A DNA stretch of 64,000 bases. It comes from Euryodendron excelsum (Eukaryota > Streptophyta > Magnoliopsida > Ericales > Pentaphylacaceae). The stretch is taken from contig CM065380.1 of assembly GCA_033060915.1 (NCBI GenBank), forward strand, positions 45,713,001 through 45,777,000. The letters are read 5' to 3'. A model generated the notes under the pieces. That model had not been told where the DNA came from and did no database searches. It worked only from the letters and a program-made list of their open reading frames with translations. How positions within the stretch are numbered: position 1 is the first letter of the stretch; each line of letters begins with the position of its first letter. Of the stretch, positions 34,686 through 46,824 are shown piece by piece. The position numbers and the translations under genes were made by a program.

Positions 34686-35524
34686 CAGGGCCAGTGTGAT
34701 ATGATTCGAGGTTTTAGGCAATAATTTTAAATGAGGCTTTTTATATTTGTTTAATGTTATCACAAAAATTTTATAAAAAATTATTTTATTTTGTAAGCTT
34801 GTGGTTTTTCTTCTAAAGTTTACTAGTGTGCTAAGTTTGTGACTGTTTTTTTACAGTGGTTATTTTTCTTATTTAGACCAAGGCTTTTTTTTTTAAAAAT
34901 AAAAATAAAAAAAAAGTAAAACGACATAGAGCCTTAAAACTATGTAAGGTTTTACAAAGTTTGAAGCCTCTAAAAAAAATTTATTTGTATAATTTTTTGT
35001 TAAGCTAATATGTTTTTTTAAGTTAACTAGGCGAGTTGGTTTCATGCTCTTTTTTCTAACGAATTTTTTTTCTCACCTAAATTAAAGTGCATTTTTTGAA
35101 AAAAAGATGTGAAAACTATATTTGACTTTGACTGTAGTATATAATGTTTCAATATTTTAGGAGCCTTCAAAAAAGTTTATTTGCAGAGTGTATTAATTAT
35201 CTATCAAACAAAAGTTTTTTTTCTTTTGAAGTTCATTAGTGCACTATGTTTTGAAGTCTCTTTTTCTAAAAGATAGTTTTCTTTTCGTTTAGACTTAGGC
35301 CTTTTTTTTAACCTAAAGATGTAAAAACTATGTAGGACCCTATTAGGTCTTAAAAAAAAATTAGGGCCTTAAAAAATTGAACTCTCTTTTTTTAATATAT
35401 AACTTTATATAAAAATAATGTAAAAATTATCTAAGACTTTATTAAGTTTCAAAAAATTTTGTGGCCTTAAATAATTGGGGGCCTAGGCGATGGCCTAATT
35501 GGCCTAATGGAAGAGCCGGCCCTG
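34686..35524. mobile_element. Non-autonomous hAT element, TSD ACAGAGAG/ACAGAGGG
   Basis: An 839-bp element opening with CAGGGCCAG and closing with CCGGCCCTG, the CAGGGCCGG terminal repeat usual in one hAT group. The 8-bp flanks ACAGAGAG (34678-34685) and ACAGAGGG (35525-35532) differ at one base. The interior is AT-rich with several repeated GGCCTT(A)AAA-type motifs and no transposase ORF. Confidence 0.85.
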
Positions 35525-35532
35525 ACAGAGGG

Positions 35533-35879
35533 AATAATATCTTGAAATGTTGATGGCCTGCCTTTCTTTTTAATTATTGGATGTCTAGTAATGTGACATT
35601 CCATAATGAGTATGGGGACGTTAATCTTATTAAGTGTGGTAATCTCATTTTACCTTCATAAGAGAAGTAATTACTAATTTGAAATGACATTCCATGTCGG
35701 GTGTGCATTTGGTCGAGGTTTGGTTAGACCTATGCCGTACCAAAAACTAAACAGATCTTGATCTGTTTTAGATTTCTGAATGTAGAAATGAACTAGTCAT
35801 TCCATAGAACTGACCTGAACTGCACCAACTTGAGTTGTGCAACTGTTGATAGCTGGTCATTCCATAAAAAAAAGGTTTT
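35533..35879. other. Unassigned spacer before copy B
   Basis: About 350 bp without a gene or clear terminal repeats. ATTCCATA-type motifs recur three times within it. Confidence 0.4.
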
Positions 35880-38455
35880 ATAGCAGTTTATTATTTTAAA
35901 AAATATACACATATCAACAAACAATATATGTGAAGTGGTTTAGAAATGTAGGCTCTTTTATTTTTTCTTTGCAAAAAAAAAAAAAAAATCAAATATATAA
36001 GTAAATCCCATCTTAAAAACAATTAAGTAAATCAATGTACACATAAACAGATAAACAAGTTTTTTATTTTTACAACTATACCCTCAATTATACAAGCTAT
36101 GTCTATGTTAAACATCTTAATAATTGAAAATTGAATTAGTACGTAAACTAGTGAGCTAGCTAGCTACTAACAGCCTGTTTGGAACATGGGAGAGGAAAGG
36201 GAAGGAAAGGGAAGGAAGACAAAGAGAAAGGAAAGAAAGTTATTTTTCCTTTCCTATTTGGTTTTGTAGAAAAAATAAAGGAAAATTAGAAGAAAAGAAG
36301 AGAGAGAGAATGTGTATGTATTTCCCCCTACTTTTTTCTTATATTTTCCTCCCTTTTTTTTCTTAGGTAGAATCAAACAAAGGGAGAAAAAACTTTTAAA
36401 ATTTTTCTTTCGCTTTCTCAAAACACATCTCAACTGAACTTTCAGAAATCAATGAATACGGTTTGGGAGGCATTCTTCACTAATAAATAGTTCATACACT
36501 CAGTCAAGTATTAAATTTCCTAGGTTTGAGTGGCTGTTTGTACAAATATATAACAGTAAACACGAATGGATTGGTGGCTGAGAAACATGTACTGGGACTA
36601 CACTTCATGAAGAACAATGGACCTCAACCACATCACACACATTTATAGGTGTTCGTATGTGTATGAACTTATACAGACATCATCAAAATAAATTAAAGGG
36701 TAACCTAGTGCACCATAATCTGACCATTATAGTATTTGGAGAAGTTCAACGTGCGTAGTCTTACTCCACTGTGTAAAGAGATTGTTTTCATTTTTTTTAT
36801 CACACTCAAGTGGCTATGAAGCAATGTTTTGCTGTTGTGTAAGGCACACCCTCATTATTAAAATAAATTATAGCTAATTAATATTGCACTATGACTATCA
36901 ACCAATCTAACTTTTCTATTGTATTATTAAAAAATTATTTTGTGTTTCTGGAGCACCACGTTATCTTTGTTTCATCATTCACAGGTTAAGTCTACCTTAC
37001 TTAGTTACTAAAAGACTCATCCCATATGAAAAGGATAAAGACGCGTGGTATTCCAAAAATGTTGAATAATTTTTGTATAGTACTTTTTTGGGTCAAACAA
37101 ATAAATTAAAAAGTAAATAGAAATGCTGACTTCGTCCTCAAGACTTGAGTCTTCCAAATGTAAAGGAGGCCCTTACTTTTTCAAATTCTTGTGATACAAC
37201 TCTAGAGATGATATTATAGTGGGGATTTCCATGCTGAATGGTAGTTTTGGTGAAGAAACCTCAGGGAGACTCGACTACTCCCTTGCAAACATGCCATCTC
37301 CAACGGACAAAATAATCAAATATTTAATGTAAAGGTGATACCTATCATGTTGTCATATCACAAGTTAATGAAATTAAGACAAATTCATAACTTTTTTTTT
37401 TATCTTAATTACATAAAATTAAGGAGTGAGTGAAGATATCTCTTTCAAACTAATATGATTTTTGTATATTATAATTTTAACATGTTCATTTGGCATGATT
37501 TTATTACTTTGTAATGCTACGTTAGCAAAATAATATTATATCATTGTTACACTAAATATTTTTGTCAAATAATAGAGAAACAAATAATAGAGAAAATATT
37601 TCAAGTCATTTTGTTGACGTGATATCTCAACCCAATAGAATCATATACAAATAAATAGGTACTATAGTCCCGGCCTGTCTTTGATTGAATTAGAGAAGGG
37701 ATTAGTCGAGGACACGTACATTGGTTGATCCAGACATTCTTCGCTGCCATACCAAAAAAAAAAAGAAAAAAAAGAATAGTCATTTTAGAACCTAAAATTT
37801 ATAAGTTAGTTATGTTGTTTTCTCTATATCATGTACCGCACAATTGATTTAATATTTCTGGTGGTAAAGCTTTAATATGCTCATATGGAATGATTTTGTT
37901 AGCCCAAGATGTCACGTTAGTAAAAATGACATAGTTGTATTATTGTACTTAATGTTTTTATCCAAATAATGAGACTTGAAGTTTTCAAGCTCTCTTGATT
38001 TTCTATAATTTATATTTTTAGGAAGGGCAACCCTATTACTCCATTTTTTGTTCCATCACTCCATCCTTTGATTTAATTTTTCCATTTGTTCTTGATTGGG
38101 TGATGACTAGGAGTTATCACTAGTGTTAAGAGATAGCCTGGTTAAATTCTTTAGCTTGCAAGAAGACTTCAATTTTTATTAAACTTCTGTTTGGTAAGGT
38201 TTATTTTAAGTTTTTTTTGACTTATAAATAAAAAAATTAATTTTTTTCAGTTTTTTTGGTTACTTTTCTACCAATTTTAGCTTATAAAGGCCAAAACATT
38301 TAAAAAATTTAACCTTTTTATTAATTTATAAGCGAAAAAATAAAATAAAGAAAACTTTTAAAAAATACTGTACCAACGCGTAAGTCTACCATAACAATTA
38401 ACAATGAAGTATTTTCTTCTTTGAAAGTCTATTCAACCCTTTTCACGTGTCAGCG
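35880..38455 (+). repeat. Duplicated segment, copy B, with empty Tat insertion site
   Basis: This is the second copy of the segment whose first copy is split into 19250-20083, 30740-31238 and 33913-34470. It is uninterrupted across both LTR insertion points of copy A. At 36696-36711 it reads AAAGGGTAACCTAGTG, the target with CTAGT once. Copy B also retains about 413 bp (37247-37660) missing in copy A. It ends in the upstream region of the NAD kinase gene, including one CACGTG box. Confidence 0.9.
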
Positions 38456-38614
38456 GTTAAATGCTTTCTCTACTGACTAACCGACACGTGTACTGCCTCC
38501 AAGTTTGACCTGCAGTTCCTTCCATCTACGACCTACCTCAGTAAAGTCACTGAGACCTCACGGATTGACCACGACCACGAGTACCTCTTGCTGTTTGATA
38601 AAGTGACACGTGGC
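38444..38614 (+). promoter_or_regulatory. Cluster of three CACGTG (G-box/ABRE) motifs
   Basis: CACGTG occurs at 38444-38449, 38485-38490 and 38607-38612. The last is ACACGTGGC, the full core of an ABA-response element, and the second is GACACGTGTAC. They lie about 220-390 bp upstream of the TATA box. Such clusters are bound by bZIP and bHLH factors, which suggests light or ABA/stress control. Binding is inferred from motif sequence alone. Confidence 0.6.
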
Positions 38615-38827
38615 TCATGCCTGACGTAGCAGCTGACCACCGTGGTCCGCACTGTCCCTGATTTTTACCAGAGGACAGATGCTTCAGGGCCATCTCTGTT
38701 ATTACTGTTGACCCGAAGGCTCCATTCCCATGTATGTGTATGTTACAGATAACATTGCATATATATATTTCCATGCTCTAGTTAGTCACCACGCGTCCCC
38801 TTCCGCTCCCTCCTCTACCTTCTACAT

Positions 38828-38835
38828 TATATATA
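38828..38835 (+). promoter_or_regulatory. TATA box of the NAD kinase gene
   Basis: TATATATA followed by GAGG lies 122 bp upstream of the ATG at 38957. That leaves room for a start site about 30 bp downstream and a leader of about 90 nt containing a CT-rich run (38931-38944). Confidence 0.6.
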
Positions 38836-38956
38836 GAGGATCTCTACCCAATTACTTGGTAACCTCTCTAACCGATATGCTTCTGTCATTTGCTCAATTA
38901 CTAGTACCGTTGTGAGGGGGGATTCGGCGATCTCTCTCTCTCTCTACACCAGAGCC

Positions 38957-38983
38957 ATGTCTCCTAGCAAGCTCAACTCCAAT
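38957..38983 (+). CDS. NADK1: NAD kinase 1-like, coding exon 1
   Basis: A nine-codon first coding exon (MSPSKLNSN) ends in a phase-0 GTATGT donor at 38984. The N-terminus resembles the Met-Ala/Ser-Pro-Ser-Lys start of plant NAD kinase 1. On its own this exon would be unrecognisable. It is supported by the promoter upstream, the in-phase splice to 52851, and the continuous protein it makes with exons 2-4. The enzyme phosphorylates NAD to NADP in the cytosol; plant NADK1 forms have a long N-terminal region before the catalytic domain. Confidence 0.8.
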
Positions 38984-40450
38984 GTATGTAAATTCCACTC
39001 TGAATTCTGGTGTTCAATTCAGAGAAGATTTTAATTCTTGTTCTTCATGTTTCTTATCTGTTAGATTTATTATTTTCCCTTGTATTATTAGGGTTAGAAT
39101 CACTTTATGTAAACCAAATTGTTCAGTGATTTTGAGTGGCAAATTATTTGGCTATGATTAATCTTTCTAGAAGCTGTGATTCCATTCCAGATGGTTTTTA
39201 TCTTATTGATCTCTGCATGTCTCTTTTAAATTTTTATATTTTAATCGGTTTATTTTTATTTTTATTTTTTATTTTTTTAATAAACTCTTTGTGTGTATAT
39301 GTTTGTTTGTTTTATATTTTCTGGGTGGTCAAACTTATATTTTTAGAATATGCTTAGTGATTAACAGTCTTGTATAGGTTAGAATTTTCTATTTAGTCAC
39401 CAATTCTGAAGTTTTAATTGATTGTGTTGTAATGAAATGAAATTGACATATTTTGGGTAGATAATCTCGATAACTGCATTTTTATATTCATGGAATAATT
39501 GAAGTGTTGTCAGCTTGGCTGTTTATGCTAAAATCAGAAGAATTTTGGCCAATTGCTTGAACTCCATTGTTTTATATATAGAATGAAGCCTTGAAATAGA
39601 TTTGAAGGTAAATTTTGGTAATGCACAAAATTGACTTTACATCAGGAAAACCGTATTAGTATTAAGAATTTCTCTAATATCTTTTATTGCCATCACCATA
39701 ATATTTTGTTCATTGATATTATGCATTTATTGTAATGGAAGAGATAATCTTCACCTGTGATCTTAATGGATTCTGTCCCTATACAACAGTATCTCAGATT
39801 GCTTTAACTGACAAATCTGATTCCTTTTGCAACTTGTATTTGTTTAGTACTTTACTAACTAAAACATAATATGGATTATGCCTTGAATCTCTTGCTAGCT
39901 GGAAGAATGCTATGCGTGCGTGAGAAAATAGATCTTAGAATTGTTTTCTCTCTAGGAGAAAGTTGGGATGAAGACTTTGTTGAGTTCCTTTTTCAGCAGG
40001 AGATAAACTATAATCTAGGGTTTAACCAGTTTGAGGATCTGGCCAATCGCCACTCTTCACCCTGATCCTTCTCCTTAGAAAACCAGTAAATCATGTTTTG
40101 TAGGTTGAAGTATTGGATTTATGAGTTTTTGGGCCACTTGAAGATGGTGGGTGTCTCTTTTGCAGATTGACTTATCAATAAAAAAAAAAATATTTAGAAG
40201 TTGTCAAGTGGTGTCCTCACAGTATGGGGACATTTAGGAGAAATTACTATTGTTATATGTATTACATTATGGAGGTTGAGTTGGTTTATCATGTTTATCA
40301 GGTATGTTGTAGTTCTCTGCTGGGTTGGACATCTGAAAGTTAATGAAACCCGAATGTGAATTTTGATGAATAAATATGGCACTAAGTTGTGCACATGTTA
40401 AAGTTATGAGTTCAAAGGCAAGGTGGGGTACAACAAGCTGGAAAATTACT

Positions 40451-40795
40451 CTACGTTACCCGGACTTGAGTACGAGTGTCGAGTGCAAGTACGTGTCCAA
40501 GAGTCGGAGTTATTTAATTCTCATGTCAAGGACACTCGGACTCGGCTAGATTTCATATTTTTTAAATACTTCTTTTGCTTTTTTAAGGTAAAATGGTATT
40601 TACAGACTAAAAAATAGCATTTTATGCATAAAATGAAAGTTTTATGCTTAGTTCTATAGTAAACTCAATTACTTATACATGTTTGTTAGATGCATATCCA
40701 ACTAGCCATATTGGATACATATCCCATACCCTTATTCGAAGGTCGAGTGTTTGACACGAGTATTTCATAAATTTAGAAGAGTCTAGGTAACATAA
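40451..40795. mobile_element. MITE, family 2 relative
   Basis: The ends CTACGTTACCCGGACTTG and, inverted, TTATGTTACCTAGACTC resemble the TSD-flanked element at 13646-14106. The inside holds GAGTGTCGAGTGC and CGTGTCCAAGAGTCGG motifs. No clear 8-bp duplication flanks it. Confidence 0.6.
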
Positions 40796-40950
40796 CACAT
40801 TGTAGAATTCTTAACAGCTATTTGGAATTTTGGTTGAAGTGTCACGCAAATCACATGTGAGTTGTGCTGGTTCCAACTCAGCATTATAAGGGAGGAGGTT
40901 AAATCAAAATAACGAATAATTAATTAAAGTTTACAACTCCTAAGCAGGAT

Positions 40951-42776
40951 TGTGGACCCATCAATGAATAACTTCTTGGGTTGGGTCTGCCACATGTGGG
41001 TGGCCCAAGCCCATGCAATACCTAAAAAAGAGGAGAAGATTAGGCAGTAGCACAAGGCTTCTTGAAGAAGCCATTATATATAAACACACTTTCGTGGGTC
41101 AGTTGTGGTGTGCACATTTTGTGAGAGCCAAGAGAGACTTTAAACGAGAAGATAATCTCTCCATTAGGGTTGATAACAACCAAGGATCGAACTTTCATTT
41201 CGGTGTGATGTTTCAATTAGCAAGGAAATGAAAAAATTTCAAAACATTTTGGAGTGTTTTAGAAATATTTCAAAAGTGACAAATATAAATATAGTAAAAT
41301 ACAAGTTTTTGTATTTTTCTCAACAAAAATTGTACAACATTTATGAAAAGTTATAAATTCGTGTTGACCCAACTTAATGTTTTGGTATATAGCGTTGTGT
41401 TTTGGTGTGTTTAAATGGGAACAATAGAGTTTCATTATTCCTCTAGTGTCTCGTTTTGGTCTCCTAGGAAACAGAAACATTTTGGCTGTTTCGTGTTAAC
41501 AATGGATATTTTGTGCCTTGATAACAGCCCACTTATTGGCCTTGATCGGATTGTGTATTGAAGCCCAATTGTTGCCAAGCTTTTGGGGTTTGTTCGCGAC
41601 ATAGAGAACTTGACATCTACCGTTTGGATTTTTTTTGTCAGACCGTTATATAGTGCTTTCTCTATAGGATCCCTTTTGGTTCAAATCAGTGAGACCTAAA
41701 CCTTTTTTGGTTTTTATTGCTTTTGGAATATAGTATAGGGTGAAGTATTTATTTGTGTTAGCCAGGAACATTTGTTCTTGATGTTGTTCACTAGAGACAA
41801 AAACCTGGTGTAAACTCATTATTATTTTTTTACAATTAAGAGATATATACAAAAAGAGACACCAATCAATGGAAAGCCAAAAGAAAAGCCTTAGAACAAG
41901 TATATATCCAGTATTACTTATAGAATTCTACAAAATCCTGAAGTTGATTCAAGCATGAATTAACCAGACTCGAGAACCAACTATGCAAAGGGGACAAAAC
42001 TCTAGCCTTCAGCTTGAAAATGGTTCTTCAACCACTTCAAAAGTATTTCTGTTACATTCGCTGCAAATAATTCACAACAAGGCCAAAGACACCATTTCCC
42101 AAGTCTTCTTCCTCCTCCCAACCCTAGCTCCCTTCCAAGAATGTAATGAATTCCTCACACTCCAAGGGAAGAGCACTTAATCCCAAATATGAACAAGATC
42201 AATGACGATAGCTCTTTTGCTTTGCCACAATGAATGGGAAGATGGTTTACTGACTGTTGTCAAGCTTGCACATGCAGTACCAATGCAACATGAATCTGCC
42301 ACCTCTTGATTAAGTTATCTACAATGAGAATTTTTTCATATACCGCGGTCCATAAGAAAAAGACAACTTTGGAGGGGCCTTAGACACCCAAATCCCGTGC
42401 TTGGGAAATGAAAAACCACCATGTCCAACCAGAGCCTTATAGAAATACTTAACTTCAAAGCTGCCAAATCTTGAAATCGACCATCTCAGTGAGTCTCCCT
42501 CCTCCAATAGCAAAGGAATACTATACAGAGTGCCCAATAGGACCATCAAATCCTCAATCTCCCTATCATTAAGCTAACGCTGAAAGGTAATATTCCAAAA
42601 GACTACCTTCTGTCTTCCTAGAATCCTTAACTCTTGCATCCCTACTAATTACAATCTGAGCTAAAGAAGGGAAGGCCTCCTGTAACTTCACCTCCCCCCA
42701 CCAAAGATGGCTCAAAAGGTGGACCCTCTACTTATTTTTTGATATAATGGAAGATTGGGATAGGATTACGATCCTA
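40951..42776 (+). mobile_element. Left LTR of a collapsed Copia element, split by a LINE
   Basis: The LTR starts TGTGGACCCATC and shares ACATGTGGGTGGCCCAAGCC-type text, TTGTGGTGTGCA, GAGAGACTT and GAAGTATTTATTTGTGTTAG with the right LTR (42911-51740). A LINE (41823-42738) splits it. It breaks off at GATTACGATCC (42776), where the right LTR has GATTACAGTCC, and is fused directly to the end of pol. The 3' end of this LTR, the primer site, gag and most of pol are therefore deleted. Confidence 0.8.
41823..42738 (-). mobile_element. 5'-truncated LINE inserted in the Copia LTR
   Basis: On the minus strand, 42549-42319 encodes SLRWSISRFGSFEVKYFYKA followed by a KAPPKLSF-type stretch, the zf-RVT region of plant LINEs. 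The T run at 41823-41832 is its poly(A) tail. TTATTTTTT occurs at both borders (about 41823 and 42731), which fits a target duplication. Comparison with the right Copia LTR shows this block as extra sequence. It is not the same subfamily tail as at 1077-2100, as far as can be judged. Confidence 0.75.
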
Positions 42777-42870
42777 ACTGTTGATATATTGACCAAAATG
42801 CTGCAGATATGATGGCAAAAATCTTACCCAAGGAGAAGTACGAGGCTTGCAAAGCCATAGTAGGTATCCA
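42777..42870 (+). pseudogene. C-terminal remnant of Copia pol
   Basis: The sequence encodes YIDQNAADMMAKILPKEKYE and then ACKAIVGIH, the typical end of the Copia polyprotein (the RNase H tail with N-x-A-D-M-x-x-K). Only these about 30 residues of the internal region survive. A C-rich and A-rich tract (42872-42910) replaces or follows the purine tract before the right LTR. Confidence 0.85.
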
Positions 42871-43165
42871 CACCCCCCCACCCCCCCCTTCTCAAAAAAA
42901 AAAAAAAAAATGTGGCGGAGGGTGAGATTTCTTGGTTTAGGTTTGTCCCATGTGGGTGCCCCAAGCCCATGCTGTACATAAAACAGAAGAAGACAAGAAA
43001 AAAGGAGGTGTGGCGGCGGCACAAGGCTTATATATAAATCTACTTTAGTGGGTTGGTTGTGGTGTGCATAGTGTGTGTGTAGCAGTGGAGAGAGACTTAG
43101 AGGAGAAGATCTATCCATTGTGGATGATAACGGACCAATTGTTAGCCTTGATTGGGTGGTGTATT

Positions 43166-44468
43166 TGATCGCTCTAGAAACGTGCAATTTAATCCGCAAG
43201 TATACGGTCGCGATAAAGTGATAAATTACTCGGTGAAATCTGAGGTTGATCCATAAGGAAACATGGTGGTGTATAGAAACTCTCACTTTGAATGGTCAAA
43301 AACCCACAAAAGTAACTCCCAAAAGAGAAAATAAAATCTAATTTTGTTTGAGGAGATTTGTTTAACTAATAACTGAATTAAAACAAAGTTTTGAATGTAT
43401 AAAGAAAGGCCTTGACAAAGGATGATCCGAATGTTTAGAAAGATTGAAAATCTTCTAGAGTATCTTTTATCTCAATTCAATGTCAACAATCGTGCCATTG
43501 AATTGGAAGATTTGACAATTAAAACAGATTTAGAAATCTAGGTCAACTTCATTCGTTTTGGAATGAAAATTTCTAAGTGTTCATATAAGTGATCTAAGCA
43601 ATCCCCAAACGAGAATCTAGTTCACGATTGAAAATTCAAAGATTTGATCATAAACCTTTGATTTCGAAAGAATTGAGTGAAATAGAAGAATAATCTTTGA
43701 TTAAAAAGTTTTAGCAATAAGAATAATTAAATACCTTGGTAAAATCATGAAATCTTGAAGAATCTTCACGTCCCTTGCCAAGAAGGGGATTTAGCTACTC
43801 ATAATCATAATGAAATAGCAATAAAAACAAGAATATTATTAATCTAATGAAAGGAGACAAGATGAAAACTCTCTTATACTCTCTCTAGGTCTAAAATAAA
43901 GTCTAAAGTTAAGCTCTCTCAAATTAGGGTTTACAAGGGACTACTTAATAAGTTCAGAATTACATAAAAGTTGGATCTGCATAAGGTGTCCGGACTGGGC
44001 TCCGGACTCTACTTCAATTCCCAGAGGTGTTCGGACCCAGAGTCCGGACTGTTTGATCAAGTCTCGGAATCAAAAAGTGCAAGCATGTAGAAGTTACACA
44101 GGGTGCCTGGATTGGAGTCCGAACTCCGCTCACATGCCTTAGGCCGTCCAGACTAGGGTTAGGACTCCTTGTCTTTTTTTGGGACTTCGTATCTCTGATT
44201 CTTCACAGGCCATCTGAACTCTAGTCCAACCCCGTTACTTTTAGTTTGGGCCGTCTGGACTCCCCTCACAGGTTTTTGCCACTTTTTGTGCTTGGTCCTA
44301 GTTTCGCTCCAAAATGCCCCAGTTAGCTCCCGAATGCTTTGGTTCGCTCCGAAACCTTACAAAACATCCAAGTAAACTTTACTAGACTAAAAACATAAAT
44401 ACAACACTAATCTAAGGCTAACCAAGTACAAACCAAAGCGACCGAAGTACATTTTAACAGTGTAATCA
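43166..44468. mobile_element. 1.3-kb LTR-like insertion, TSD GTATT
   Basis: This block runs TGATCGCTC...GTAATCA and is bracketed by the perfect 5-bp repeat GTATT (43161-43165, 44469-44473). The right Copia LTR is continuous across it. The text CGCAAGTATACGGTCGCGAT near the start is of a type common near plant LTR ends, and no coding sequence is present, so it is probably a solo LTR. Several CCGGACT/AGTCCGGA motifs occur at about 43990-44280. Confidence 0.75.
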
Positions 44469-44565
44469 GTATTGCAGCCTGATAATCGCTAAACTTCTGG
44501 CATTTGTTCTTGGCATAGAGAACTTAACATTGCTGGTTGGATTTTTATTTGATTCTCATATATTA

Positions 44566-46809
44566 TGTAACGCCCGCTAAACGTGAATAGTAAAATGTAT
44601 TCATATTGTTTATATATTTGTGATTTTAGGCTATGGGCCCTATGAGGGGGGACCAAGAGTGTAAAATGCTAAGTAAGGGTAAGTTATGCAATTCGTAAAA
44701 ACTATGGGGCAGTTTTGTGCTATAATGAAAAGGTGGTAAGATAGAAAAATATAGCACACTTGTCCATTTCTCCTTCAATCTTACACGCGTACATATCTTT
44801 TAAGACACTTGCCATCATCTCCAAAGTGTCTACAAAAAAAATCTACTTTCTTCAACCCATGGATCATGCCATTTGTCCTAATCTAATCAAACCTCAATTA
44901 CTTTTGCAAGACCCATCCAATTCTTGCCAAGTGTTTACTTCTCATCATGTGAACTGTATACACATTTTGTATATCTCTTGAAGGCCAAGACTTCTCTTCT
45001 ACTTTTCATAACCTCTCACATTTGTCTTCCGAACCCTCTCAAACCCTTGTAAACTCTCTCCAGCCCTTGGATGAACATCAAGTCTAATTAAGTCATCCTT
45101 CAATGCCATCAAGCTTTTCCAAAATCTATCTTCAAGGTAATCACTTTTACACCTATTTTGATTTAAGAAGTTTCCTTAAAAGCCTTCTTTAAAGTATATG
45201 CTTCTAGTCTTCAAAGTATATGCTTGAAAGTACTTTACTTTTGATTCAATGTAAAACTTGATTCATGTAAACTCGTCACTTTTATAAGTCTTGTGTGGCT
45301 TGTTGTGTGGGTAGTGGCCTAGGGCTACATTACCCTTGGACAAGTAGGAAAAAAACTTGCAAACCAATTTTCATTTAAAATAGAATTTTTGGATAGATTT
45401 ACCGCCTCGGTAAAATCACCATACCTCACTTGTTTCAAGTCCGTTTTAGACTCACGAGATGTCAAAACGACTGTATTGAAAAGTTCTACAACTCTACGCA
45501 AATAGATTTCACGAAAAATCTCATTTTCAGGGTCTAAATGGCCAAAAACAAAACCGTTTTTTAGGAGGATTCTAAAAACCTTTAGCACACTTAGTACACT
45601 TTGTTTGGGAATCTAACCATAACTGTGACTCGGCCTACACTTCTAGATACTTGTCGAAACTTGAACTAAAAGCTATCCTATTCTTGGATATTTATTGCTG
45701 CTCCTTTAATTATATCAACTTGAAGTTTTTCGGTCGGTAATGCGCACTTATTTCCTGGTAGGGGACTTATATGCTAGAATCGCTAGTAACTTGTACAATA
45801 ATTTTGTGAAACTCATGTCAAGTTGATGGATTGCTCTCAAAACCTTTATATATGGCATATGATTAGAAATTATCTTATATTGGCTGGTTTTGATCATCTA
45901 AGTCATTCGATTGTGTTATTCTCAAGTATTAGCATATCATGATTCAACAATGCACATGCATTGCTTTTGAACTGATTGATATTTTAAAGTTTGAGATGTT
46001 GAATTCAAAGTTTATATGATACTTTATAAGTTGAGGATATTCATTTGAGAGGAACAAATAGTTTTATGAGAATTAGTCAAAATGGCCTAGTCACCCAGGC
46101 ATGGTATAGGTGAGAAGAGATGAAATAAGGGTGGGACAATCTACCATGGACTCTCGTCATATGGTTTGCACTCTGGTTTAGACCGTCTGTGCTTGGTACT
46201 GTTTTCTGCTTCCGGCCGAGCAGGAAGGAAGGTTAGGGACTTCCAAGAGTGAAGGAAGGTAGGCATATGATTATTATTGGAGTAAGGGTGGCATTACTGG
46301 ATCATAATGAAATTGGATATGTTTCAAGGAACGTAAATCCCTAATTATTACTAAAACTCATGCATCACATATTGTTCAAACTTGCAGGCAGTATCATGGA
46401 CCATATAACTATTCTAAAATCCATGCATCATATATTTTTATTCCATTCGGTGGGAATTAGTTTCTTACTGGGCTTTGCAGCTCACCTCGTTTTATGAAAA
46501 AACATTCCAGCTGATATGGGGAGAAATAGAAATCCATGAATTGTATTAGAACATGTTAAAAGGGGAAGAAGATTATGTTTTGTATCATGTTTTGTAATAT
46601 ATGTTAACGATGGTGTATTTTGTTTTTGTATTGATTAGGTATTCAGACCTGTTTTGTGATGAAATAGTATTCTATTTACTGGATATTCCCTTTAGTTCTA
46701 CTAGTATTGTGAGAGTATTATGGATGAATATTGTTATATTTTCAATTTTCTTTGTTTTATGCCATTCACATTTTGATTCTCCCAAGGTTGGATGATTCGG
46801 TGTGTGACA
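44566..46809 (+). repeat. Left LTR of the inverted-LTR element
   Basis: 2,244 bp, TGTAACGCCCGC...TGTGTGACA. Shared text with the right arm in reverse complement includes AAAATGCTAAGTAAGGGTAA, CTCCTTCAATCTTACA, and the Pro/Ser-type GGGAATTAGTTTC block near 46449. Confidence 0.92.
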
Positions 46810-46810
46810 A

Positions 46811-46824
46811 ATTAGTATCAGAGC
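46811..46824 (+). promoter_or_regulatory. Left primer-binding site (initiator Met type)
   Basis: ATTAGTATCAGAGC follows the left LTR. The consensus TGGTATCAGAGC pairs with the 3' end of initiator Met-tRNA, and here one G is A. Confidence 0.8.
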
